DNA from: Methylosinus sp. PW1
GTDB taxonomy: Bacteria; Pseudomonadota; Alphaproteobacteria; Rhizobiales; Beijerinckiaceae
NCBI RefSeq assembly: GCF_000745215.1
Contig: NZ_JQNK01000009.1
Coordinates: 1,550,001 to 1,614,000 of the forward strand
DNA length: 64,000 nucleotides
Direction of reading: 5' to 3'
Part shown: one piece after another, positions 57,487-64,000 of the stretch
Numbering within the stretch: position 1 is the first letter of the stretch
How the letters are laid out: every line of letters starts with the position of its first letter
Translations under genes and position numbers: made by a program
Notes under the pieces: model-generated
Databases searched by the model: none
What the model saw: the letters and a program-made list of their open reading frames with translations, nothing else
What the model was told of the DNA's origin: nothing

Positions 57487-59114
57487 TCTGCCTTCGCGGC
57501 GGCCATATCGTCGATCCCGTCAATGGCGTGGACGGCGTGGGCGATCTCTATATCGAGGACGGCCGCATCGTCGCGCCGCCCGCCGGCCGGACGCCGGACG
57601 TCGAGCATGACGTCAGCGGCCATATCGTCATGGCCGGCGCCATCGACATTCACTCCCATATCGCCGGCGGCGGCGTGAACACCGCCCGCCTGCTGCTGCC
57701 GGAGGCGCATCGCGCGCATCGGCCGCGGCCGGCCAACACGCCGCTGTCGACGGCCGGCTGGTCCACTTTCGAGACCGGCCGCCTCTATGCGCAAATGGGC
57801 TACACCACGGTCATAGAGCCGGCGGTGTCGCCGCATCACGCGCTGCACGCCCATCTCGAGCTCGCCGATATTCCGATCATCGACAAGGGCTTCCTGACGG
57901 TGCTCGGCAATGAGGATTTCCTCCTCTCCGCCTTCCGCGACGGCGCGACTCAGGATTCTGTGGTCGATTACATCGGCGCCACGCTGGAGGCGACGCGGGC
58001 GATCGGCGTCAAATGCGTCAATGCCGGCGGCGTCGACGCCTTCAAGCAGAATGTCCGGCATTTCTCGCTCGACGATGTGGTGCCGGAATATGGCCTCTCC
58101 TCGCGCGAGATTTTCCAGACCTTGCAGCGGGCGGTGAACGCCACCAAGATCCGCCATCCGCTGCATCTGCACATGAATAATCTCGGCCTGCCCGGCAATG
58201 TCGAGACGGCGCTGGCGACGATCGACTCCTCGCAGGGCCTGCCGCTGCATCTCGCCCATGTGCAATTCTACGCCTATGGCACAGAGGGAAAGAACGGCTT
58301 CTCCTCGGCGGCGGCGAGATTCGCCGAGAAGATCAACGCCAATAAGAATGTCACCGTCGACGTCGGTCAGGTGATGTTCGCCGATATCGTCACCATCTCT
58401 TCCGATGTGATGAAGCAGTTCAACAGCCTGCCCGGCGGCCGGCCGAAGAAGGGCGTCATCTTCGACGGCGACTCCAACGGCCTCGGCGTCGTGCCCTATT
58501 CCTACCGCGTTTCGGACTTCTTCAACGCGGTGCAATGGGCGGCGGGCCTCGAGCTGTTCCTGCTCGTCGACGATCCGATGCAGGTGTTCTTCACCACCGA
58601 CCATCCGAACGGCGCGCCCTTCACCACCTATCCGGAAGTCTTCGCTCTGCTGATGAGCGCCGACAAGCGCGCGCAATATTGCTCGCGCCTGCCGGCCGAT
58701 GTGCTGGAGCTGACCAATCTTCCGGCGCTGAAGCGCGAATATTCCTTCTATGAGATCGCGACCATGACGCGCGCCGCGCCGCGCAAGCTCTATGGCTTCG
58801 AAGATCGCGGCCAATTGGGCGTCGGCTCGGTCGGCGACGTCGCGGTCTACAAGCCGCAAAAGGACAAGGCGGCGATGTTCCGCAGCGCCGCTTATGTCTT
58901 CAAGGACGGCAATCTCGTCGTGCGCGACGGCAAGGTCTCGCATTACACCAAGGGAAGGACGCTGCGCGTGCGGCCGGACTACGACCGGGCGATCAACAGC
59001 CGCCTCGACAAATATTACGACGGGCTCTACGGCCTGCCGCGCTCCCTGTTCGAGGTGCAGGACGCCGCCCTCCCCAACGCCGACGCCTTTGCGGAGGTCC
59101 CATGCCGCAGCTGA
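57480..59114 (+). CDS. fhcA: Formyltransferase/hydrolase complex subunit A
   Basis: 544 residues; amidohydrolase-superfamily subunit that hydrolyses formylmethanofuran to formate. The metal motif is in AGAIDIHSHIAGG near residue 57. Later blocks are HLHMNNLGLPGN, HLAHVQFYAYG and FFTTDHPNGAPF with further metal ligands. It starts with GTG 57480, overlapping fhcB by 7 bases, and overlaps fhcD by 13 bases, so translation is coupled. Confidence 0.95.
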   Translation: MLICLRGGHIVDPVNGVDGVGDLYIEDGRIVAPPAGRTPDVEHDVSGHIVMAGAIDIHSHIAGGGVNTARLLLPEAHRAHRPRPANTPLSTAGWSTFETGRLYAQMGYTTVIEPAVSPHHALHAHLELADIPIIDKGFLTVLGNEDFLLSAFRDGATQDSVVDYIGATLEATRAIGVKCVNAGGVDAFKQNVRHFSLDDVVPEYGLSSREIFQTLQRAVNATKIRHPLHLHMNNLGLPGNVETALATIDSSQGLPLHLAHVQFYAYGTEGKNGFSSAAARFAEKINANKNVTVDVGQVMFADIVTISSDVMKQFNSLPGGRPKKGVIFDGDSNGLGVVPYSYRVSDFFNAVQWAAGLELFLLVDDPMQVFFTTDHPNGAPFTTYPEVFALLMSADKRAQYCSRLPADVLELTNLPALKREYSFYEIATMTRAAPRKLYGFEDRGQLGVGSVGDVAVYKPQKDKAAMFRSAAYVFKDGNLVVRDGKVSHYTKGRTLRVRPDYDRAINSRLDKYYDGLYGLPRSLFEVQDAALPNADAFAEVPCRS

Positions 59115-60007
59115 TCCGCAAGGGAATCCGCATCGACGAGAGCTTCGCCGAGGCCTTTCCGATGACCGGCTCCGGCGTGGTCGTCACCGCGCCGACTCGC
59201 AAATGGGCCTTGCAGGCCGCCACCACAATGACCGGCTACGCGACGTCGGTCATCGGCTGCGACTGCGAGGCCGGCATCGACCGCGAGCTTTCGCCGCGCG
59301 AGACGCCGGACGGCCGTCCGGGCGTGCGCGTGCTGCTCTTCGGCTTCTCGCCCAAGAGCGTCGAGAAGGCGCTGGTCAATCGCATCGGCCAATGCGTGCT
59401 GACATGTCCCGGCTCGGCCGTCTTCTCCGCCTTCGACGGCGAGGCGAAGATCAAGGTCGGCGACTCGATGCGCCAATTCGGCGACAAATGGCAGATTTCC
59501 AAGGCGATCGACGGCCGCCGCTACTGGCGCGTGCCGGTGATGGACGGTGAGTTCCTGGCGGAATCTTCCGTCGGCCTCACCAAGAAATCGGTCGGCGGCG
59601 GCAATCTGCTCATCATGGGCGAGGATTGGGCCAGCACCATGCGCGCGACCGAGGCCGCGGTGGAGGCCGTCCATGCGACGCCCGACGCCATCGCGCCCTT
59701 CCCCGGCGGCGTGGTGCGCTCCGGCTCCAAGGTCGGCTCGAAATATAAGGGCATGGGCGCCTCGACCAATGACGCCTATTGTCCGACGCTGCGCGGCGCG
59801 ACCAATAGCGCGCTCGACGCCGATATCGGCTGCGTGCTGGAGATCGTCATCGACGGCCTCACCAGCGAGGCGGTCGCGGCGGGGATGCGCGCCGGCCTCA
59901 AGGCGATCATCGCGCTCGGCCCCAAGAATGGCGCGAAACGCGTCGGCGCCGGCAATTACGGCGGCAAGCTCGGCCCCTTCCACTATCATCTGAAGGATCT
60001 CGTGTAA
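59102..60007 (+). CDS. fhcD: Formylmethanofuran-H4MPT formyltransferase subunit
   Basis: 301 residues; Ftr homologue that carries formyl between H4MPT and methanofuran. It opens IRKGIRIDESFAEAFPMTGSGVVVTA. Conserved parts include TGYATSVIGCDCEAGIDREL and GGGNLLIMGEDW, and it ends GGKLGPFHYHLKDL. Start ATG 59102 overlaps fhcA by 13 bases, and fhcC follows with no gap. Confidence 0.95.
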   Translation: MPQLIRKGIRIDESFAEAFPMTGSGVVVTAPTRKWALQAATTMTGYATSVIGCDCEAGIDRELSPRETPDGRPGVRVLLFGFSPKSVEKALVNRIGQCVLTCPGSAVFSAFDGEAKIKVGDSMRQFGDKWQISKAIDGRRYWRVPVMDGEFLAESSVGLTKKSVGGGNLLIMGEDWASTMRATEAAVEAVHATPDAIAPFPGGVVRSGSKVGSKYKGMGASTNDAYCPTLRGATNSALDADIGCVLEIVIDGLTSEAVAAGMRAGLKAIIALGPKNGAKRVGAGNYGGKLGPFHYHLKDLV

Positions 60008-60820
60008 GTGAAGCCGCTTCTCTTCACGCTGAAAGCCGAGCCCGACCAGCGGCTCGACCTCTCGCCCCTGACGCCCGATCGGCTCGTCGGCCGCTCGGCG
60101 AAGGAAATCGAGTCCCTCTCCATCGGCACGACGCGCGAGAGCGTGACGGTCGGCGACATCTTCAAGGTGAAGCTCGGCGACGTCAGCTCGGTGCGCTTCG
60201 ACGGCGGCTCCGACCGCTTCGATCTTCTCGGCGCCAAGCTGCTGCCGGGCTTCGAGATTCACGTCGAAGGCGATGTCGGCGCGCAGCTCGGCCGCGCGGC
60301 CAAGGGCGGGACGATCACGGTCGCCGGCGACGCCGGCCCCTACGCCGCCTCGCAATCGGCCGGCGCCAATATCGATATTTACGGCGACGCCGGGGATTTC
60401 CTGGGCGCGCCGCTGGCGGGCGAGATTCCCGGCATGTCCGGCGGGCGCGTCGTGGTGCGCGGCAGCGTCGGCGCGCGCGCCGGCGATCGGCTGCGCCGCG
60501 GCATTATCATCGTCGAAGGCGACGCGGGCGAGGATTTGGGCTCGCGCGCCATCGCCGGCACGATCATCGTGCTGGGGACGGCCGAGGGCGAGCGCATCGG
60601 CTATCTCAACAAGCGCGCGACAATCGTGCTCTCCGAGCAGCGCGAGCTCGGACCGACTTACGTGGATTGCGGCGCGCATAATCTCGGCTTCGCCAAGCTC
60701 TTCGCCAAATCGCTGGCGGGAGAGAGCCGCGGCGCCTCGCGCCTGCTCTCCGGCCGTCTGCAGCGCTTCGCCGGCGACACGGCGGTGTTCGGCAAGGGCG
60801 AGGTGCTGCTGCCGGCGTGA
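60008..60820 (+). CDS. fhcC: Formyltransferase/hydrolase complex subunit C
   Basis: 270 residues; GltB C-terminal-like beta-helix subunit. It shows repeated G-x-x-G units (VEGDVGAQLG, VAGDAGPYAA, IYGDAGDFLG, VRGSVGARAG, VEGDAGEDLG), the expected right-handed beta-helix pattern of FmdC/FhcC. It completes the complex with A, B and D. It starts with GTG 60008, directly after the fhcD stop. Last gene of the operon. Confidence 0.94.
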   Translation: MKPLLFTLKAEPDQRLDLSPLTPDRLVGRSAKEIESLSIGTTRESVTVGDIFKVKLGDVSSVRFDGGSDRFDLLGAKLLPGFEIHVEGDVGAQLGRAAKGGTITVAGDAGPYAASQSAGANIDIYGDAGDFLGAPLAGEIPGMSGGRVVVRGSVGARAGDRLRRGIIIVEGDAGEDLGSRAIAGTIIVLGTAEGERIGYLNKRATIVLSEQRELGPTYVDCGAHNLGFAKLFAKSLAGESRGASRLLSGRLQRFAGDTAVFGKGEVLLPA

Positions 60821-60857
60821 GCCACGCGTAGCAGCGCCGATACGCCGACGTCGAACC

Positions 60858-61340
60858 TCAGCCGCTCGACGAGCGCTCGCGCACTTGCGCTGCCTCTCGC
60901 ATTCGGCCTTCTTCCAGCCCGTACGCGAGCGTCGCCAGCAGCGCGCGCGCCGCGGCGATGTCCTCGATCTGCATTTCAGCGGATAGAGCGTCCATCCACT
61001 CGGCTTGCAGCTTCATCACCTCTCGATACGCCGCTGCGCCCTGCGGCGTAGGGCCGAGCAGCTTTGCGCGCGCGTGCTTCGGATTGAGGCTGTAGAGCGC
61101 AAGACCCTCCCGCACCAGTTCGTCGCCCAAACGTTGGACGCCCTGCCGGCTCTGCGACAGGCGGCGGCCGATTTCCGCTATGGTCGCCGCTCGGTGGACG
61201 ATGACGCCCATGACCTGCCAACGGGCTGCGGTCAGTCCAAAGGGCGCGGTGAGCCTATTGCCGAACTCCGTCAGGCGGCCCGCGGTCAGCAATATCTCCC
61301 ATACGAGCCCGCTCAGGGCGTCGCCGCGCGACGTAGGCAT
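60858..61340 (-). CDS. MarR-family transcriptional regulator
   Basis: 160 residues. It has the winged helix with LTAARWQVMGVIVHRAATIAEIGRRLSQSRQGVQRLGDELVREGLA-type spacing (about 35-85) and a dimer-forming C-terminal helix. Start ATG 61340 has a GGGAG site 8 bases ahead. It is divergent from a SnoaL-like gene. The 84-base gap holds two palindromes built on TTGTC, one perfect, so it probably represses both genes. The ligand is unknown. Confidence 0.88.
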   Translation of the reverse strand: MPTSRGDALSGLVWEILLTAGRLTEFGNRLTAPFGLTAARWQVMGVIVHRAATIAEIGRRLSQSRQGVQRLGDELVREGLALYSLNPKHARAKLLGPTPQGAAAYREVMKLQAEWMDALSAEMQIEDIAAARALLATLAYGLEEGRMREAAQVRERSSSG

Positions 61341-61367
61341 GATCGATCTCCCTGAACATCCGAGATA

Positions 61368-61385
61368 TTGACAATATATTGTCAA
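61368..61385. promoter_or_regulatory. MarR operator 1
   Basis: TTGACAATATATTGTCAA is an 18-bp perfect palindrome, 28 bases upstream of the MarR start. It also contains a TTGACA. Confidence 0.85.
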
Positions 61386-61393
61386 ACTGACAA

Positions 61394-61411
61394 AAGACAA
61401 CATATTGTCAA
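61394..61411. promoter_or_regulatory. MarR operator 2
   Basis: GACAACATATTGTC (61396-61409) is the same palindrome with one mismatch. Its centre is about 26 bases from that of operator 1. Confidence 0.75.
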
Positions 61412-61424
61412 TGGAGGGCGCGTC

Positions 61425-61820
61425 ATGACGCCGGCCGAGCTCGTCGAAGGCCTCTATGAGGATTGTCTCAACAAACGTCGGCTGGACCGACTGGGCCACT
61501 ATCTGGCGCCGGATTTCGTCGGCGCGAATGGCGAAAGCGGCCCGGAGGGTTTCCGGCGGACGATCGAACGCATGGTCACGGCCTTTCCCGACCTCCGATT
61601 CGAGATCGAGGATTTGTTCGCGGCGGACGACAAGGTGTGCCTGCGCTGGCGATTCCGGGCGGCGCAGCTCGGACCGCTGGCCAACGTCGCTGCGACAGGC
61701 AAGATGGCAGTTCAAGAGGGCATCGCCATCTATCACGCCGACGACGGCAAGCTCGCCCGGGCATGGCTACAAGTCGATCGATTGGGTGTCTTGCAGCAGA
61801 TCGGAGCGGTGACGCTTTGA
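61425..61820 (+). CDS. SnoaL-like / ester cyclase-type NTF2 protein
   Basis: 131 residues of the NTF2 fold. The opening ELVEGLYEDCLNKRRLDRL, the PEGFRRTIERMVTAFPDL segment and VCLRWRFRA are typical of the SnoaL-like polyketide-cyclase family. It lacks an obvious substrate clue. A GGAGGG lies 6 bases before ATG 61425; a TTG-started longer frame runs through the MarR operators and is rejected. It is divergent from and probably controlled by the MarR regulator. Confidence 0.8.
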   Translation: MTPAELVEGLYEDCLNKRRLDRLGHYLAPDFVGANGESGPEGFRRTIERMVTAFPDLRFEIEDLFAADDKVCLRWRFRAAQLGPLANVAATGKMAVQEGIAIYHADDGKLARAWLQVDRLGVLQQIGAVTL

Positions 61821-62143
61821 CCGCGGCCGCGAGGCGGGACGCCTGATCCGAAATCTCATTCGTCGGCGAGCCGCCGGCCTCATATGGGAGGATTGCCCGA
61901 TCACAGCCGCGCGGGGCCGCCGCGGCGAACGCCGCTCCTCTCGCGACTTCCATAGGTTGCGGCGATGTCGGGAAGATTTGACGACACGCCGTCTCAAATT
62001 GCCGAATTGCGTGGGGCGGAGCTTCATGCTAGTCAATCGCCTAGCTCAAACCTGCCGGCTCATGCGGCCAAGCGCAAAGCAGCGAGAAGCGGGATGAGAC
62101 TTTCGCCTCGAAAGGGCGATTTCTTCGAACGGAGGAGATGAAC
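61821..62143. other. Leader of pqqA
   Basis: 323 bases between the SnoaL-like gene and pqqA. It must hold the pqqA promoter. I see no clear -35/-10 pair, no ORF and no RNA gene. Confidence 0.5.
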
Positions 62144-62221
62144 ATGGCATGGACCGCCCCGGTGATCGTCGAAGTCTGCGTCGGCATGGAAATCACCAGC
62201 TACGAATCCGCCGAAATCTAA
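62144..62221 (+). CDS. pqqA: PQQ precursor peptide PqqA
   Basis: 25 residues: the substrate from which PQQ is made. It has the conserved core with Glu16 and Tyr20 in MEITSYESAEI, the two residues that PqqE joins. The opening MAWTAPVIVEV fits the alphaproteobacterial type. I chose ATG 62144 because GGAGGAG ends 6 bases before it; ATG 62138 is too close to that site. A strong terminator follows and no pqqB is next to it, so it is monocistronic here. Confidence 0.93.
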   Translation: MAWTAPVIVEVCVGMEITSYESAEI

Positions 62222-62239
62222 TTTGTAGATTTCGCGCGT

Positions 62240-62257
62240 CGCCTCCCTCGCGAGGCG
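62240..62257 (+). other. Small hairpin after pqqA
   Basis: CGCCTC, 6-base loop, GAGGCG, 18 bases after the pqqA stop. It could protect the transcript end or add to the terminator that follows. Confidence 0.5.
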
Positions 62258-62269
62258 AATGAATTTTGC

Positions 62270-62331
62270 GAGCCGGTAAGAAGCCCGCTCTCCCTCGAGG
62301 AGGCGACCTTCTTACCGGCTCGTTATTTTTT
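62270..62331 (+). terminator. pqqA terminator
   Basis: A 14-bp perfect stem (GAGCCGGTAAGAAG / CTTCTTACCGGCTC) with a 24-base loop that has its own small stem, followed by GTTATTTTTTG. Confidence 0.85.
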
Positions 62332-62739
62332 GCTTCCCATGCAGCGGTCTTGATCGTCACCGAGAAGCCGCGCTACGTTCGCGGGAAGATCGAGCCTCGC
62401 ACACGACGCGGGCTTCGACGAGATTTCGACGGGGCCAGCCCGCGGCGGGCGCCGGCTCCATCGCAGGAGGCCATGAATGAGAATGATCGCCCACGATCGT
62501 TTGCGATCGCGCGGGACACGCTGCGCGGCCGACCGCGCCATCCGGCGCAGTCCCCTCCTCGCTCGAGAGCAGCGCCCGATCGCCCTTCACGGCGCCGGCG
62601 CTCACATCAATCCCAGCTGCGAAGTATGATTTTGCGCGCGCGACCTTGCCGGGTCTCAGAAATGGATACAGGATGCGCGCGCCGAGCGAGAGCCCGGCTT
62701 TCCCGAGAATTCCAGACAGTCGAGAAACGGCGGACCATC

Positions 62740-63777
62740 ATGACGTCTTTCGGAAAATCTGCATTGCTGACAGCGCTCGCCACCGTGGGGCTGACGGTCG
62801 CCACGGCCGCGCTGGCCGCCGGAGCCGACGCCTCGCTCCTCGCCGACGCCAAGCGCGTTTTTGCGCCTCTGCCGGCCTCGCCGAGCGCCACATCCGCCCA
62901 GGCCGAGCTCGGCCGGCGGCTGTTCTTCGAAAATCGCGTTTCCGCCGACGGCAATGTCAGCTGCTCGCATTGCCATTTGCCCGAGAAGCAGGGCGCCGAC
63001 GGGCTGCCGAAATCCTTCGGCGTGCTCGGCAAGCTCAATCCGCGCAATGCGCCGACGATCTTCAACGCCGCTTTGCAGTTCAAGGCGCATTGGCGCGGCG
63101 ATCGCGAATCGATCGAGGATCAGGCCGAGAAATCGCCGACCGGCGCGGTGAGCTTCGGCAATCCCGATTTCGCGACGGTGATCGCCAAGCTGAAATCCAT
63201 CCCCGGCTATACGGAGGCCTTCGCCAAGGCCTTCCCCGGCGAGGGGGACCCGGTGACGCAGAAGAACTGGGGCAAGGCGCTGGGCGCCTATGAGCGCACG
63301 CTGCCGCAGCCGACGCGCTTCGACGCGTTTCTGAATGGCGACGCCAAGGCGCTGACGCCGGCCGAGCAGGAAGGCCTGCGCAAATTCGTCGATGCCGGCT
63401 GCGCCGGCTGTCACGACGGCGTCGGACTCGGCGGAACCGCATTCTCCAAATTCGGCGTCGTCGAGGACTATTGGAAGCAGACGGGCTCAAAGGACCCGGA
63501 CAAGGGCCGCGCCGATGTGACCAAGAATGACGCGGACCTCTATGTCTTCAAGGTCCCGAGCCTGCGCAATGTCGCCAAGACCGGCCCCTATTTCCACGAC
63601 GGCTCGGTGGCCGAGCTGCCGCAGGCCGTGCGCGTGATGGCCAAGGCGCAATTGGGCGCGAACCTCTCCGACAAGGATGTGGCGGCGATCACCGCTTTCC
63701 TCGGCGCGCTGACGCAGCCCGTGCCGGCCAATTACTCCGCGCTCACGCCCTTCCCGGACGAGCCGGCGAAAAAATAA
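62740..63777 (+). CDS. Di-haem cytochrome c peroxidase
   Basis: 345 residues with a signal peptide ending near ALA-A (residue 26). The haem motifs are CSHCH (near 75) and CAGCH (near 223). The blocks LGRRLFFENRVSADGNVSCSHCH, NPRNAPTIFNA and VPSLRNVAKTGPYFHDGSVA are the classic CcpA/MacA pattern. It reduces hydrogen peroxide with cytochrome electrons in the periplasm. It is shorter than the family member at 5537. Start ATG 62740. It ends at a hairpin shared with the convergent gene. Confidence 0.92.
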   Translation: MTSFGKSALLTALATVGLTVATAALAAGADASLLADAKRVFAPLPASPSATSAQAELGRRLFFENRVSADGNVSCSHCHLPEKQGADGLPKSFGVLGKLNPRNAPTIFNAALQFKAHWRGDRESIEDQAEKSPTGAVSFGNPDFATVIAKLKSIPGYTEAFAKAFPGEGDPVTQKNWGKALGAYERTLPQPTRFDAFLNGDAKALTPAEQEGLRKFVDAGCAGCHDGVGLGGTAFSKFGVVEDYWKQTGSKDPDKGRADVTKNDADLYVFKVPSLRNVAKTGPYFHDGSVAELPQAVRVMAKAQLGANLSDKDVAAITAFLGALTQPVPANYSALTPFPDEPAKK

Positions 63778-63802
63778 TTCTGAAAACAATCGTGCTCAGA
63801 AA

Positions 63803-63836
63803 AGCGGCGGCCCCGAAACTCGGGACCGCCGTTTTC
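63803..63836. terminator. Bidirectional terminator
   Basis: CGGCGG, C, CCCG, loop, CGGG, A, CCGCCG: 10-bp stem with one mismatch, bordered by AAAG and GTTTTC. It separates the peroxidase and TIGR02300-type genes. Confidence 0.8.
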
Positions 63837-63839
63837 GTT

Positions 63840-64000
63840 TCAGCCTTCTTCATCCGTGTCGATGTCGCCGTCGATGAGGCCGGCGACGTCGTCGTCCTCC
63901 TCTTCCTCATTCTCGAGGAAGGTGTCGTCCTCCTCCGCCGCATCGTCGATCTCGACGTCCTCGTCCGCCTCGATCGATTCGGCCTTGTTCTCGGCAGCCT
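63840..64000 (-). CDS. TIGR02300-family acidic protein, C-terminal part
   Basis: Only the last 53 codons are in the window. They are almost wholly acidic (runs of Glu and Asp around EEDDTFLENEEEEDDD) and end DVAGLIDGDIDTDEEG. This tail resembles the end of the TIGR02300 family of alphaproteobacteria, whose N-terminus has a zinc-ribbon-like part that would be outside the window. Function unknown. The acidic composition alone is weak evidence. Confidence 0.65.
   Translation of the reverse strand, partial: AAENKAESIEADEDVEIDDAAEEDDTFLENEEEEDDDVAGLIDGDIDTDEEG

Larger units (their letters stand above)
62222..62739. other. Gene-free stretch between pqqA and the peroxidase gene
   Basis: 518 bases. 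Contains the pqqA hairpin and terminator. From 62332 to 62739 I see no gene with family similarity and no RNA gene. pqqBCDE are not here. Confidence 0.6.

Noticed and set aside
61368..61820. A longer SnoaL-like protein from TTG 61368
   Set aside because: That start lies inside a MarR operator; ATG 61425 has a strong ribosome site and the family N-terminus.

Overview
The window is high-GC chromosomal DNA (roughly 65 percent by eye) from an alphaproteobacterium, most likely a methylotroph or methanotroph of the Methylosinus/Methylocystis type. The evidence is a lanthanide-type methanol dehydrogenase set (xoxF-xoxG-xoxJ plus CXXCW, zinc hydrolase and SoxYZ-like accessory genes), a complete formyltransferase/hydrolase operon fhcBADC for the tetrahydromethanopterin C1 pathway, a free-standing pqqA, GlnII beside GlnB-GlnA, and the Rhizobiales-type neighbourhood bolA-dnaJ-like-cobS.

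Layout. 1-9.7 kb: alaS (partial), recA with a LexA box, pyrE, small cytochrome c, LysM/BON protein, two SGNH hydrolases, a di-haem peroxidase and a MuiA-like protein. 9.7-16.4 kb: an RluA-family enzyme, then a nickel locus (HupE/UreJ-like permease, NikR, and a TonB-dependent receptor behind a perfect NikR operator), then a DUF2235 hydrolase. 16.7-21 kb: dnaG and rpoD. 20.9-24 kb: a small accessory stretch (DUF4160/DUF2442 pair, an orphan adenine methyltransferase and a Uma2 nuclease). 24-26.7 kb: membrane proteins and a TetR-glycosyltransferase pair. 26.8-32.9 kb: the methanol oxidation block. 32.8-35.9 kb: thiamine operon thiO-thiS-(47-aa ORF)-thiG-thiE under a TPP riboswitch. 36-40.7 kb: bolA, dnaJ-like and cobS, followed by a low-GC insertion holding a gene that fuses a TIR domain to the C-terminal half of CobT. 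40.9-47.9 kb: ETF-quinone oxidoreductase, YdcF, an atypical LuxR regulator, DUF1190, DUF3108, YkgJ-like and SseA. 48-52.6 kb: glnII, glnB, glnA and prfB with its programmed frameshift. 52.7-64 kb: outer-membrane protein, oligopeptidase B, fhcBADC, a MarR/SnoaL divergent pair with twin operators, pqqA, a cytochrome c peroxidase and the acidic tail of a TIGR02300-type protein.

How it fits together. XoxF oxidises methanol with PQQ, passing electrons to XoxG; formaldehyde-level carbon would enter the H4MPT pathway that ends at Fhc. The pqqA peptide is the PQQ precursor. Nitrogen assimilation (glnII, glnB, glnA) and cofactor supply (thiamine, B12, nickel) surround this core.

The most unusual object is the TIR-CobT fusion at 38677-40305. 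It lies where cobT would normally follow cobS, on the opposite strand, has base composition unlike its neighbours, and keeps the CobT MIDAS motif and a TIR catalytic glutamate candidate. I propose it as a candidate NAD-degrading defence or signalling protein that borrows the CobS/CobT AAA+-VWA interaction. Function is inferred, not shown.
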